Origin: Fredinandcohnia quinoae
GTDB lineage: Bacteria > Bacillota > Bacilli > Bacillales > Bacillaceae_L
Length of the DNA: 64,000 nucleotides
NCBI RefSeq assembly: GCF_022427965.1
Contig: NZ_JAKTTI010000001.1
Span: 124,001 to 188,000 of the forward strand
Direction: 5' to 3'
This document shows positions 53,848 to 63,026 of this stretch, piece after piece (positions within the stretch are counted from its first letter, which is position 1; each line of letters begins with the position of its first letter). Below the pieces are notes generated by a model. It was not told the DNA's origin, did no database searches, and saw only the letters and a list, made by a program, of their open reading frames with translations. The translations under genes were made by a program, and so were the position numbers.

Positions 53848-54630
53848 TTAATTTTGTATGTTCTTATTCATTTGCTTAATTGCTGCTTTTTCAAGTCGTG
53901 ATACTTGGGCTTGTGAGATACCAATTTCCTCCGCGACTTCCATTTGAGTTTTCCCTTGAAAAAATCGTTTTCGAAGGATAAGCTTCTCTCTGTCATTAAG
54001 TCTTCTCATCCCCTCTTTTAATGCAATCTCTTCAATCCAATGTTGATCACGGTTTTTCTCATCACTTAATTGATCCAATACGTAAATCGGATCTCCACCA
54101 TCATTATAGATAGGTTCGAACAATGATACGGGATCCTGAATTGCATCCAAGGCGAAGACTATCTCTTCATGAGGTACCTCTAGTACTTTTGATATTTCTT
54201 CTGCTGTCGGTTCCCTTGAAGTTTCACTCATCAGTCGTTCTCTTACCTGTAATGCTTTATAGGCAATATCACGAAGTGAACGAGATACCCTAATTGGGTT
54301 GTTATCACGGAGATAACGGCGGATCTCACCGATAATCATCGGTACAGCATATGTTGAGAATTTTACATTTTGGCCAAGATCAAAATTGTCAATAGATTTC
54401 ATTAGTCCAATACAGCCAACTTGAAACAAATCATCAACAAATTCGCCTCTGTTATTAAATCGTTGGATGACACTTAATACTAGTCGTAAATTACCATTGA
54501 CTAGCTTTTCACGTGCAGACAAATCTTCTCCACTTTGCATTTGTCTAAACAATTTACGCATTTCTTCATTTTTAAGTACTGGAAGCTTTGAAGTATCTAC
54601 TCCACAAATTTCTACCTTATTTCGAGTCAA
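53848..54630 (-). CDS. sigG: Sporulation sigma factor SigG (late forespore)
   Basis: Sigma-70 family factor for late forespore genes, including germination receptors and SASPs. The 260-residue product is nearly collinear with B. subtilis SigG, with region 2 DDLFQVGCIGLMKSIDNF...KFSTYAVPMI and region 4 helix-turn-helix GKTQMEVAEEIGISQAQVSRLE. The start is TTG at 54630, MTRNKVEICGV, after AGGAGGG. A SigF/SigG-type promoter candidate lies at 54666-54696. Confidence 0.96.
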   Translation of the reverse strand: MTRNKVEICGVDTSKLPVLKNEEMRKLFRQMQSGEDLSAREKLVNGNLRLVLSVIQRFNNRGEFVDDLFQVGCIGLMKSIDNFDLGQNVKFSTYAVPMIIGEIRRYLRDNNPIRVSRSLRDIAYKALQVRERLMSETSREPTAEEISKVLEVPHEEIVFALDAIQDPVSLFEPIYNDGGDPIYVLDQLSDEKNRDQHWIEEIALKEGMRRLNDREKLILRKRFFQGKTQMEVAEEIGISQAQVSRLEKAAIKQMNKNIQN

Positions 54631-54665
54631 TTCTTTCCCTCCTAACAGGAGTTGCTGTACAAAGT

Positions 54666-54696
54666 TAAGTATCTCCTTTGAAGGGAAAAATATGCA
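54666..54696 (-). promoter_or_regulatory. Candidate SigF/SigG promoter of sigG
   Basis: Minus strand TGCATA (54691-54696), a 14-base spacer and GGAGATACTTA (54666-54676), which fits the GGNNANANT form of the forespore -10. It lies in the gap after sigE and about 35 bases before the sigG start, as expected for forespore control in B. subtilis. Confidence 0.6.
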
Positions 54697-54711
54697 TATG
54701 AAAAATTAAAG

Positions 54712-55431
54712 CTAGACCATTTTATTAAATTCCTTCCGAAGTCGTTTTATTATTCGTTTCTCCAATCTTGATATATAAGACTGTGAAATCCCTAGCATAT
54801 CTGCTACATCTTTTTGAGTTTTCTCCTCGCCACCAATTAATCCAAATCGAAGCTCCATGATTTGTTTTTCACGTTCATTTAACTGATGAAGTGCCTTAAC
54901 TAAAAGTTTCCGATCTACATTAGCTTCTAAATCCTTTGTAATAATATCTTCATCCGTTCCTAAAACATCCGATAATAATAACTCATTGCCATCCCAATCG
55001 ATGTTTAAGGGTTCATCAAATGAAACCTCAGATCTGATTTTATTATTTCTACGTAAGTACATTAATATTTCATTTTCTATACAACGAGACGCATATGTAG
55101 CTAATTTAATTTTTTTCTCAGGATTAAATGTATTAACCGCTTTTATTAGTCCGATTGTACCAATACTTATTAAATCCTCAATATTTATTCCTGTATTTTC
55201 AAACTTTCTCGCGATATAAACAACTAATCGTAAATTTCGTTCAATCAGGATTGACCTAGCTGCTTTATCCCCACTAGGTAATTTGCATAATAAGACTTCT
55301 TCTTCATCTTTTGATAGTGGTGGAGGTAATGCTTCGCTTCCTCCAATATAATATATTTCATCTGTCTTTAACCCTAGCTTTAACAGCAATTTGTACCATA
55401 AATATGTAAGTTTTAATTTTAATTTTGCCAC
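54712..55431 (-). CDS. sigE: Sporulation sigma factor SigE precursor (mother cell)
   Basis: Early mother-cell sigma factor made as inactive pro-SigE and cleaved by SpoIIGA. The 239-residue product has an N-terminal pro-sequence of about 27 residues (a basic/hydrophobic helix [18 protein letters not shown], then DEIYYIGG), region 2 with [17 protein letters not shown] and [15 protein letters not shown], and region 4 [23 protein letters not shown] start at 55431 after GGGAGAA. Transcribed with spoIIGA. Confidence 0.96.
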   Translation of the reverse strand: MAKLKLKLTYLWYKLLLKLGLKTDEIYYIGGSEALPPPLSKDEEEVLLCKLPSGDKAARSILIERNLRLVVYIARKFENTGINIEDLISIGTIGLIKAVNTFNPEKKIKLATYASRCIENEILMYLRRNNKIRSEVSFDEPLNIDWDGNELLLSDVLGTDEDIITKDLEANVDRKLLVKALHQLNEREKQIMELRFGLIGGEEKTQKDVADMLGISQSYISRLEKRIIKRLRKEFNKMV

Positions 55432-55520
55432 AATTAGTTCTCCCTTCTATTTTAATAATTTGTGAGTATGATAATAATAAGTTCAATTAATTCAAAATAG
55501 AATTATCCCTACAGTGTGTA

Positions 55521-56447
55521 CTAAGATGCAGGTTTGGCTGAAGAAGAGATAATCATGTTTGGATGAATAATGCAATCATATTCATCATCTGTTGATAGTA
55601 TTGTATGGTTTAGAGCAAGTAGTGCTTTTTTCACTTCAACAGTTTCTCTTTCCTGATAAATAGTGATTCGATCAGGCTTTATAGCTAATAAAAATTGATG
55701 TTCTTGTCCAACTCCCCGATAAGGAATTAATCGAAGTCGATTTTCCCAATTATGTGTTGTATCACTTAAATTATCAGTTATTAATTCTATATTCTTCGAT
55801 TGTTCAATAACCATTTTCGGGAAAAAATTTTCATATTTATTTACATCTAGTATCATAACTGGACTTCTCGTAATTGGATCTAATAATTGGTTTCCGTTAT
55901 CAACTAGCCCCTTCACATTCAAAGTCACATCCTCAATTTCGATCATTACTTTTACGATTTGATCATAAAAAATTTTCTTGGTCTCAATATCATTCAATCT
56001 ATTTTTCGAGAAATACCAAACAATTGGAAAACCAATCATTACAAAACCCCAGCTGATCGGATTACCAAAACTAGATGAATTCGTCACAAGGGTTCCATCT
56101 AAAAATGCCATTTCAAATTCAAAAAAATAATGTACTCCTATCATTCCACCTCCTAACATAAATGTAGTGAAATAAAAGGTTAAAAGACCTTGAATAAAAA
56201 AGCGAAATCGTTTATATCCAAATGCAACTCCTATTATCGCTAATGAAAAGAGAAATTTCACGAAAGGATGTGAGCTATATTCTGCAAAAGGAGACACCAT
56301 TAAGAGCACAAGAAGTGAACCTATAAATGAGCTTACTAAAATTCTCCATTTATTTACCTTTCGCTTAAGAATGATAGCGGTTAATAGCAATAATAAGGCG
56401 TCGAAACAAAAATTCAACAACCAAATTACATCTAAATAAATATACAA
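55521..56447 (-). CDS. spoIIGA: Sporulation aspartic protease SpoIIGA (pro-SigE processing)
   Basis: Septum-located protease that releases active SigE after SpoIIR signalling. The 308-residue product has five N-terminal membrane helices (residues 1 to about 150) and a C-terminal protease domain. The catalytic Asp is residue 183, the same number as in B. subtilis, but it sits in Asp-Asn-Gly (GLVDNGNQLLDP) rather than Asp-Ser/Thr-Gly. The start is TTG at 56447, six bases after AAGGAG; the frame runs 69 bases further upstream through the leader without homology. The spoIIG promoter with Spo0A boxes precedes it. Confidence 0.94.
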   Translation of the reverse strand: MYIYLDVIWLLNFCFDALLLLLTAIILKRKVNKWRILVSSFIGSLLVLLMVSPFAEYSSHPFVKFLFSLAIIGVAFGYKRFRFFIQGLLTFYFTTFMLGGGMIGVHYFFEFEMAFLDGTLVTNSSSFGNPISWGFVMIGFPIVWYFSKNRLNDIETKKIFYDQIVKVMIEIEDVTLNVKGLVDNGNQLLDPITRSPVMILDVNKYENFFPKMVIEQSKNIELITDNLSDTTHNWENRLRLIPYRGVGQEHQFLLAIKPDRITIYQERETVEVKKALLALNHTILSTDDEYDCIIHPNMIISSSAKPAS

Positions 56448-56482
56448 ACGTTTTCTCCTTTCATAAAATCGTATTAAAAAAT

Positions 56483-56569
56483 AGTATATAGTACATCTTA
56501 TATGGAAGTCTGTCACTTCATGCCGATTGTCGAACGGAAATTTTGAGAGATTACTTCGGTTTTTGTCAA
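56483..56569 (-). promoter_or_regulatory. spoIIG promoter with Spo0A boxes
   Basis: Minus strand GTGACA (56511-56516), a 22-base spacer and TATACT (56483-56488): the same unusually long spacing known for B. subtilis spoIIG, which requires Spo0A to shift RNA polymerase. A Spo0A box TTCGACA lies at 56528-56534 and a weaker TTGACAA box at 56563-56569, about -55 and -90 from the expected start near 56476. Confidence 0.82.
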
Positions 56570-56624
56570 GTAATATTGAGGTTTATTACTAGGAAGGGTA
56601 AAAAGTATGAAAGGGATAATAAAT

Positions 56625-56661
56625 AAAAGGCATTCGACCTTTTTTTCGTCGGATGCCTTTT
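56625..56661 (-). terminator. Terminator after ftsZ
   Basis: Stem AAAAGGCATCCGAC / GTCGAATGCCTTTT on the minus strand with one wobble pair and a 9-base loop, followed by ATTTATTAT. It separates ftsZ from the spoIIG promoter. Confidence 0.85.
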
Positions 56662-56670
56662 ACTTATTAT

Positions 56671-57801
56671 TTATCCTCTTCTATTTCGGTTGCGTAAAAA
56701 CGTTGGGATATCGAGTGTTTCATCATTTTGATTATTTTGACGTGATGTTACTTCCTGAACAACTTCTTCACGTCGCACTTCTCGTTTTACAGCATTTGGT
56801 TTTGCTGCATTAAACGAAGGGCGGGAAGGACGATTTGAATCAATCTCCGCTTCTACAAATCCAGTTGCGATAACAGTTACAACAATTTCCTCTTTTAAGT
56901 TCTCATTAATTACGGATCCAAAAATCATATTTACTTCTTGATCTGAAGCAGATGCAACTATATCAGCAGCTTCCTGAACTTCATAAAGGCTTAAGTTTGT
57001 TCCACCTGTAATATTCATAAGCACACCTTGTGCACCGTCAATTGATGTTTCAAGCAACGGACTAGATATTGCTTTTTTAGCAGCCTCTGCAGCACGATTT
57101 TCTCCTGTTGCAATCCCAATACCCATTAGTGCAGATCCTTGATTAGACATAATTGTTTTAACATCAGCAAAATCAAGGTTTATTAATCCAGGTACTGCAA
57201 TTAAATCTGATATACCTTGTACACCTTGTCGTAGAACGTTATCAGCTTCTCGGAACGCTTCTAGCATTGGGGTATTTTTATCAACAATTTCAAGAAGTCT
57301 GTCGTTAGGAATAACAATTAAAGTATCCACAGCAGCTTTCATTGCTGCAATTCCGCCAGCAGCTTGCGTTGCACGTTTTTTTCCTTCAAACGTAAACGGT
57401 CTTGTTACAACCCCTACAGTAAGAGCACCCAAATCTCTAGCAATTTGTGCAATGACTGGTGCTGCACCTGTTCCGGTTCCGCCTCCCATACCAGCGGTAA
57501 CAAATACCATATCTGCCCCTTTAAGAGCTTCTTCAATTTGTTCCCGGCTTTCTTCAGCAGCTTTTTTACCTACTTCAGGATTTGCACCCGCACCTAATCC
57601 ACGTGTCAACTTACCACCAATTTGCATTTTTATTTCTGCCTTAGATAAGTTCAACGCCTGGGCATCAGTATTAACTGCTAAAAACTCTACACCTTGAACT
57701 CCATGTTCAATCATGCGATTAACAGCGTTATTGCCCCCTCCACCTACACCGATTACTTTTATAGTAGCTAATTGATCAACATTAGTATCAAACTCTAACA
57801 T
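56671..57801 (-). CDS. ftsZ: Cell-division GTPase FtsZ
   Basis: Tubulin-like protein that forms the division ring. The 376-residue product has the nucleotide motif GGGTGTG at 106-112, the T7 loop NLDFADV near 208, and an acidic linker from about 315 ending in the conserved C-terminal peptide [12 protein letters not shown], which binds FtsA, SepF and others. ATG at 57801 after AGGAGG. It follows ftsA directly. Confidence 0.98.
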   Translation of the reverse strand: MLEFDTNVDQLATIKVIGVGGGGNNAVNRMIEHGVQGVEFLAVNTDAQALNLSKAEIKMQIGGKLTRGLGAGANPEVGKKAAEESREQIEEALKGADMVFVTAGMGGGTGTGAAPVIAQIARDLGALTVGVVTRPFTFEGKKRATQAAGGIAAMKAAVDTLIVIPNDRLLEIVDKNTPMLEAFREADNVLRQGVQGISDLIAVPGLINLDFADVKTIMSNQGSALMGIGIATGENRAAEAAKKAISSPLLETSIDGAQGVLMNITGGTNLSLYEVQEAADIVASASDQEVNMIFGSVINENLKEEIVVTVIATGFVEAEIDSNRPSRPSFNAAKPNAVKREVRREEVVQEVTSRQNNQNDETLDIPTFLRNRNRRG

Positions 57802-57845
57802 GATAAGATCCTCCTAATTTGCAAATATACTTCTCTCGTACCTTT

Positions 57846-59138
57846 CTATTCGAAGAAAAGACCGAAGAACTTTTTTACTTTTTTCCCAATATTTTGATCA
57901 TCTTTAGTAGCTTTAGGGTGATTTTTAACTTGAGGTTGACGAGCAGCCTTTTTTTCACCGCTATCGATAGATACAGTAGAGCTAATTTTTCGTCCCTGAA
58001 TCTTTGCATGTTCATATGCAAATTGCAATAGGCCAACACCTGTTGAAAATTGTGGTTCTCTTACCCCAATATAATCTGGTTTGGCAATTCTTACATTACT
58101 TCTTAATACAATCTGCGAAAGTTCTAATACCCCTGGCATATTCACAACTCCACCAGTTAAAACAAATCCTCCTGGAAGATCACCAATACCCATTTTTCTA
58201 ATCTCATTTTGGACCATCTGCAGAATTTCCTCAAATCTTGCCTCGATTATTTCAGAGATTTGAACTTGGGTATATTCTTCTAGCTGATCACTACCAATAA
58301 TAGGGACACTAAATATTTCTTCGTCTGACGCATCATCATAAAAAGCATGTCCATGTTTTATTTTAATTTTTTCTGCATCCTCTGTAGAAGTGCGTAATCC
58401 AATGGCTAAATCTTTCGTAATATGATCACCACCAATTGGTAAAACACTACTAGACTGCAAGAATCCATCCTTAAATATAGCAATAGTCGAAGATCCACCA
58501 CCAATATCTACAAGAGCAACACCTAGATTTTTTTCATCCTCTGATAGAGAAATAGATCCAGCTGCAAGTGGCTGCAAACAAATTGCTGCAATGTCTAGCC
58601 CAGCTCTTTCCACACAACGTAATAAATTATGTAGGATTGTTCGAGAGGTTGTGATAATGGTCCCTTCAACTTCTAATCGTACACCCAACATTCCACGGGG
58701 ATCATTAATTTCATCATATCCATCTACAATAAACTGTTTGGGAACTACATCAATTATTTCTCTCTCCGGTGGTAAAGAAATAAATTGAGCAGCTTCAATT
58801 ACTCGTAGCACATCATCATTACTTATTTCTCGATTTTGGCGAGACTCGCTTGAGACAGCAATCACTCCATGTGCATCTTGTAATTGAACATTTATAGCAG
58901 GTACGCTTACAACAACTTGAGTAATAGGAATACCTACCATTCTCTCCGCTTGTTCAACTGCTTTTTTAATAGAATGAACGGTTTCATCTATATCAACGAT
59001 AGAACCCTTTTTTAAGCCTTCTGATTTAACATTACCCACACCAATTATGTTAAGAGAATCATCGACCATTTCACCGATAATCACCTTAACACTGGATGTA
59101 CCGATGTCAAGACTAACACAGATTTCATTGCTGTTCAT
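57846..59138 (-). CDS. ftsA: Cell-division protein FtsA
   Basis: Actin-like membrane anchor for FtsZ. The 430-residue product has phosphate-1 SLDIGTSSVKVIIG, an SHS2 (1C) insertion (about 83-160), DIGGGSSTI, TGGVVNMPG, and a basic C-terminal amphipathic helix KKVKKFFGLFF for membrane attachment. ATG at 59138 after GGAGGTG. Confidence 0.97.
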   Translation of the reverse strand: MNSNEICVSLDIGTSSVKVIIGEMVDDSLNIIGVGNVKSEGLKKGSIVDIDETVHSIKKAVEQAERMVGIPITQVVVSVPAINVQLQDAHGVIAVSSESRQNREISNDDVLRVIEAAQFISLPPEREIIDVVPKQFIVDGYDEINDPRGMLGVRLEVEGTIITTSRTILHNLLRCVERAGLDIAAICLQPLAAGSISLSEDEKNLGVALVDIGGGSSTIAIFKDGFLQSSSVLPIGGDHITKDLAIGLRTSTEDAEKIKIKHGHAFYDDASDEEIFSVPIIGSDQLEEYTQVQISEIIEARFEEILQMVQNEIRKMGIGDLPGGFVLTGGVVNMPGVLELSQIVLRSNVRIAKPDYIGVREPQFSTGVGLLQFAYEHAKIQGRKISSTVSIDSGEKKAARQPQVKNHPKATKDDQNIGKKVKKFFGLFFE

Positions 59139-59274
59139 TCTGTGGCACCTCCTTTTACAATAAAGAACACTTCTTCAAATATAACCTCTTTTTTTAATAA
59201 CAACTATTATTTTTCAAAAATTATTTTCTTAAGGAAATATTCAACAAAAAATTGAAGTTTCCCTTTATTTATTA

Positions 59275-59637
59275 TTAACTTTTTTCTATTTTATCACGAG
59301 ATAAGCTCCATTTGGAGATAATTATCCTTCTGATAACCGCAATATTTTGGAATAGCCTCACTCCAAATGCAAATACAGCTACTAGATATAAGTCTACACC
59401 AAGATGAACGCCTAGAAAAGCTAAACTTGCAGCTAAAAGAATATTGAAAAAGAAACCGGAAACAAATACTGCCTGATCATATATATTTTGTAAATGTGCA
59501 CGAATTCCACCAAATAATGTATCTAATGCTGCTAGTACAGCAATGGATAAATAATTTGAGTACTCAGCAGGTATTTTAAATTCGGATAAGAGGCCGAGAA
59601 TAATTCCAACTAATAGACCGAATATAGGTAGCCACAT
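59275..59637 (-). CDS. sbp: Small basic protein Sbp (DUF1290)
   Basis: 120-residue membrane protein with three or four helices and a basic C-terminus, opening MWLPIFGLLVGIILGLLS and containing LDTLFGGIRAHLQNIYD, the DUF1290 motif. Function unknown. It starts two bases after the ylxX stop; the ylxW-ylxX-sbp-ftsA-ftsZ order is conserved in Bacillaceae. Confidence 0.9.
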   Translation of the reverse strand: MWLPIFGLLVGIILGLLSEFKIPAEYSNYLSIAVLAALDTLFGGIRAHLQNIYDQAVFVSGFFFNILLAASLAFLGVHLGVDLYLVAVFAFGVRLFQNIAVIRRIIISKWSLSRDKIEKS

Positions 59638-59639
59638 TA

Positions 59640-60356
59640 CTACTTTCCACCTTCTTTTTCACTTTGATCTGGCTCCATATGCTTGACCCTTATTGGATCA
59701 TCATAAGCTGGAATGGTAATTGCCTGACTTGGTTTCGAGACTACAAGCCTCAGATTATCAATAAAAAATTGTCTCTCTGCCTCAGATGCTTTTAACTTAT
59801 TATAAAGTCTTTCGGCATCATCTGCTGTAACTTTTATTTCAATTGGAAGCGAGTGAATCGGATAAGAATCAATTTTAGCTCTTCCTTGAATCTCCCTTAT
59901 AACGGTTGTGGAAATTACTCGATGGCCATCTATTGAGATTTCATTCGCTTGATATGAATTTAGTTCATTAATAAACCATTTTAACAAACTCGGGGAAATA
60001 CTTCCTGCTTGTATACCAGCTTCGTTAAATGATTGTTCGATTTTAATTATTAGGCCTGGCTCAGTAACTGTCGTTAATCCAGCTTCTTTCTTTAATTCTT
60101 CCAAGGTTTCTTGTAAAACAAGCATCTTACTATCATCGCGTTCATTTTCGTACTTTTCAAGCTTTGCTTCATATGTATAAATTTTGGAAAGTAAATCAGA
60201 ATATAATTCTTGAGATTGCTTTAAGTCCTCTCGCAATTCCCACAAGTCCCTAGTATCACGAATTTCTGGCTCTTGGATAGTTTTAAATTGGACAGCAATC
60301 ATAAAACCTATAACGACAGAAATAATAATAAAGCTTAAGCCCGTTTTTTTGTCCAA
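59640..60356 (-). CDS. ylxX: DUF881 protein YlxX
   Basis: 238-residue membrane-anchored DUF881 protein: one N-terminal helix (FIIISVVIGFMIAVQF), a coiled-coil stretch (about 30-85), then the DUF881 fold with GLIIKI, ISIDGHRVISTTVIREI and PIEIKVTA. TTG start at 60356 after AAGGTGG; a GTG at 60365 overlaps that site. Paralogue of YlxW next door; role likely envelope-linked but unknown. Confidence 0.88.
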   Translation of the reverse strand: MDKKTGLSFIIISVVIGFMIAVQFKTIQEPEIRDTRDLWELREDLKQSQELYSDLLSKIYTYEAKLEKYENERDDSKMLVLQETLEELKKEAGLTTVTEPGLIIKIEQSFNEAGIQAGSISPSLLKWFINELNSYQANEISIDGHRVISTTVIREIQGRAKIDSYPIHSLPIEIKVTADDAERLYNKLKASEAERQFFIDNLRLVVSKPSQAITIPAYDDPIRVKHMEPDQSEKEGGK

Positions 60357-60412
60357 TAAAACCACCTTGCTTTCTAAATAAATACATATTATTCCGGGTA
60401 CTTCCGCTTTTC

Positions 60413-61120
60413 TTATTCATTTGTACCTAATAATGGTTCCATCGTGATCTCTGCTTTATTTTCAACTTTGACGACAATATTATCCTGCAGTAATTGATCA
60501 ACAATACCACCATTTATATTTAAAGCCGGAATGAGGACATTAGGGTCACCAATCGCTGAAATTACAAATGGGGCTGGATATGGGCTTCCGTCAATTGTTA
60601 CAACTGGTCCATTACAGAAAATATATGAGCTATGACTTAACCGTTTTCCATTAACAGAAACAGCTTGAGCACCGGAAATGTACAATTCATTAATTACTTT
60701 AAATAGATGATTCTCATGAACAAGATAATTATTCACATCTTGTCCAGATGGTACATATGAAGCATCTTCCAATGTAACAGTAGTACCTGGCCCCTTGACC
60801 TTGATTTCACCTGTTACCATTCGGTATTTTTCTACATCTTCTACCAGATTATAATAAATCTGTTCTTGTTCCTCATTAGCAAGTGCTTCTTCAATTTTCC
60901 GAATCTTTTCCTGTTTTTCAACTAGCTCCTGTTGAAGAACAAGATTTTTTTCATTTTGTTCGTTAAGTTGGGTACGAATAACATTTTCTTGTTTCCACTG
61001 TTGATCAGTTACCTTGTGATTCGAAAGCTGATCTTTCGTAAATTGATAAGAAAATGAAATCATAAAACCGAGGACTAAGCACACGAATGATAGGATTACA
61101 TGTTTACCCTTCACCTTCAT
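60413..61120 (-). CDS. ylxW: DUF881 protein YlxW
   Basis: 235-residue paralogue of YlxX with an N-terminal membrane helix (VILSFVCLVLGFMISFSY), a long Glu/Gln coiled coil (about 40-95) and a DUF881 domain (VKGPGTTVTLEDA...AVSVNGKRLSHSSYIFC). ATG at 61120 with AAGGAG ten bases upstream; the longer TTG-started frame at 61156 lacks a site. It overlaps divIB by 17 bases. Confidence 0.88.
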   Translation of the reverse strand: MKVKGKHVILSFVCLVLGFMISFSYQFTKDQLSNHKVTDQQWKQENVIRTQLNEQNEKNLVLQQELVEKQEKIRKIEEALANEEQEQIYYNLVEDVEKYRMVTGEIKVKGPGTTVTLEDASYVPSGQDVNNYLVHENHLFKVINELYISGAQAVSVNGKRLSHSSYIFCNGPVVTIDGSPYPAPFVISAIGDPNVLIPALNINGGIVDQLLQDNIVVKVENKAEITMEPLLGTNE

Positions 61121-61910
61121 CTGTGACCAACTCCTTTTCTTCGGTTGTACTCTCAATCTTATAAGGTTTGAAGGTTGGTACTACATCAAGTTCAATGTAT
61201 CCTTTAAGAGTTGGGTCTAACTCACTAATAATAGAAGGATAAGTCAATATATTCTTCGCAAAATTTCTTACAGATGCACGTACTTCATATCCATTATTCA
61301 TATACAGTGTAATATGTAGAGAATCGTAATCCGTTGGGGTGTAATGGATCTCAGAAATTAAGTTCGAAATTTCTTCAGGAACCTTACTTAATTCTGCAGA
61401 GATAAGTTTAATCCCTTTGTCATCCCATTTCACTAAGATTGGGGCATCCATCGGATATACAGAAGAATCTTCATTTGACTCAATTATTTTACCATTTTCA
61501 ACGACCGGCAAAAAATGACCATCACGAGAAATATACGCAATACGTTTATATTCATTAATATTCAAGATAATATGGTTTGGTAATATTGTATCCATATGTA
61601 CTGATTTGATTTCTTTATGTGTTTTCAAAAGGTCTATTGTTTCCTCTTTGTTGACCCCCCAGTAGCTTGTCCCAATCTTGAGTCCACTAAAATCAATAAT
61701 TTCATCATCTGAAATATATACATTACCTTTAACAGAAATCGTTCCTATCTTACTAAGTGGCGATTGAAAGTATAAGATACCAGCAAGTAACAAGAAGAAT
61801 ATGAAGAGATATAGAATTAAGCGGCGATTTGCTTTCTGTTTTCTCCTCTGTTTCAACTTAGGAATACGGTCTTCAATTGTGATTACTTTCTGTTTACCCA
61901 ATCCATTCAC
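61104..61910 (-). CDS. divIB: Cell-division protein DivIB/FtsQ
   Basis: Bitopic divisome protein that works with DivIC and FtsL. The 268-residue product has a basic cytoplasmic N-terminus (KLKQRRKQKANRR), a membrane helix (about 31-48), a POTRA domain (about 53-122, IGTISVKGNVYISDDEI) and a beta domain, with an acidic C-terminal tail. The start is taken as GTG at 61910 because the N-terminus then aligns with B. subtilis; a TTG at 61901 has the better-placed GGGGTG site. Confidence 0.93.
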   Translation of the reverse strand: MNGLGKQKVITIEDRIPKLKQRRKQKANRRLILYLFIFFLLLAGILYFQSPLSKIGTISVKGNVYISDDEIIDFSGLKIGTSYWGVNKEETIDLLKTHKEIKSVHMDTILPNHIILNINEYKRIAYISRDGHFLPVVENGKIIESNEDSSVYPMDAPILVKWDDKGIKLISAELSKVPEEISNLISEIHYTPTDYDSLHITLYMNNGYEVRASVRNFAKNILTYPSIISELDPTLKGYIELDVVPTFKPYKIESTTEEKELVTDEGEG

Positions 61911-61950
61911 CCCACTCTAGGATTCCCACCTAGAACTCAATCTAATTTAA

Positions 61951-61977
61951 TGAAACGGCACTAAACATGCCGTTTCA
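61951..61977 (-). terminator. Stem-loop after murB
   Basis: Perfect 10-bp stem TGAAACGGCA / TGCCGTTTCA with a 7-base loop in the 140-base gap between murB and divIB. The following bases (TTAAATTAG) are not T-rich, so it may attenuate rather than stop transcription. Confidence 0.5.
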
Positions 61978-62050
61978 CTAATTTCCAATAACTAAAAACA
62001 TGTTATTGTATTATATCATATTTTCCTAAGAAATGGGTGTAGAATGTATA

Positions 62051-62959
62051 CTACTTTCTACCGACAATTTCAACCTCTGTTTCCATTTCGATTCCATGTA
62101 AATTAGCAATCTTTTCCTTTACATAATTAATTAAATCCAGAACATCCTGCGCTTTTGCTTCACCCGTATTTACTATAAAATTACCATGCATATCAGAGAT
62201 TTTTGCTCCTCTAATTGAATAACCTTTTAGCCCTGTTTTTTCAATTAATTGCCCTGCATAGTTTGGAAGTGGATTACGAAATATACTTCCTGCACAAGGA
62301 AGATTCCATGGTTGTGTCTCTCGTCGATAATCTTTATTTTTTTGCATCACTGAAACTATTTCATCCCTTGAACCAGCATTAAGTTCAAACTCAGCTTCAA
62401 TACAGATCCCAGGCTTTTTATTCTGTAGTACAGATGTACGATAAGAAAACTCCATTTCATCATTAGTAAGCCATTCGAAAGTGCCATCTTCAAACAATAT
62501 ATGGGCTCTCTTTAGTATTTTTGAAATATCAGATCCATGAGCTCCGGCATTCATATATACCGCTCCACCGATGGATCCTGGAATACCACTTGAAAACTCA
62601 AAGCCTGATAGTCCCTTTTTACTTATTACCATCGCAAGTTTAACAACCGAATATCCGGCACCTACTGTAATATTTGTACCATCTACTACTAAATGGTCAA
62701 GTCCAGCACCAAGCTTAATTACAGCACCTTCAATTCCTTTATCAGAAACGAGTAAATTTGACCCCCTGCCAATCGCTCTCCATTTTATTTTGTTCTTATT
62801 AAAAATATCAATTGCCCTCTTAATACTTTCAATATCTTTAGGCTCTATGAAAATATCAGCAGGACCACCAATTTTTATTGTAGTATGTTTTGCTAAAGGT
62901 TCATTAGTAGAAACCTTGCCATTGATCGAGTCTTGAAGATCTCTGATAATCAAATCCAT
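62051..62959 (-). CDS. murB: UDP-N-acetylenolpyruvoylglucosamine reductase
   Basis: FAD enzyme that makes UDP-MurNAc for peptidoglycan. The 302-residue product has the FAD motif [33 protein letters not shown], and the catalytic-Ser motif [13 protein letters not shown] at 62959. It lies between murG and divIB as in B. subtilis. Confidence 0.97.
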   Translation of the reverse strand: MDLIIRDLQDSINGKVSTNEPLAKHTTIKIGGPADIFIEPKDIESIKRAIDIFNKNKIKWRAIGRGSNLLVSDKGIEGAVIKLGAGLDHLVVDGTNITVGAGYSVVKLAMVISKKGLSGFEFSSGIPGSIGGAVYMNAGAHGSDISKILKRAHILFEDGTFEWLTNDEMEFSYRTSVLQNKKPGICIEAEFELNAGSRDEIVSVMQKNKDYRRETQPWNLPCAGSIFRNPLPNYAGQLIEKTGLKGYSIRGAKISDMHGNFIVNTGEAKAQDVLDLINYVKEKIANLHGIEMETEVEIVGRK

Positions 62960-63026
62960 GACTTTACCTCCTCATGCCTATTTGTTAACACATTGTATGC
63001 TCTTGTAAAATATCTTGGCACAAACG

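Noticed and set aside
59139-59274. SigH or multiple ftsA promoters as in B. subtilis
   Set aside because: The AT-rich gap has several weak -10-like strings, but no pair with correct spacing and good -35 or SigH boxes.
62571-62936. Plus-strand frame of 121 codons
   Set aside because: Antisense shadow of murB with no ribosome site and no recognisable domain.
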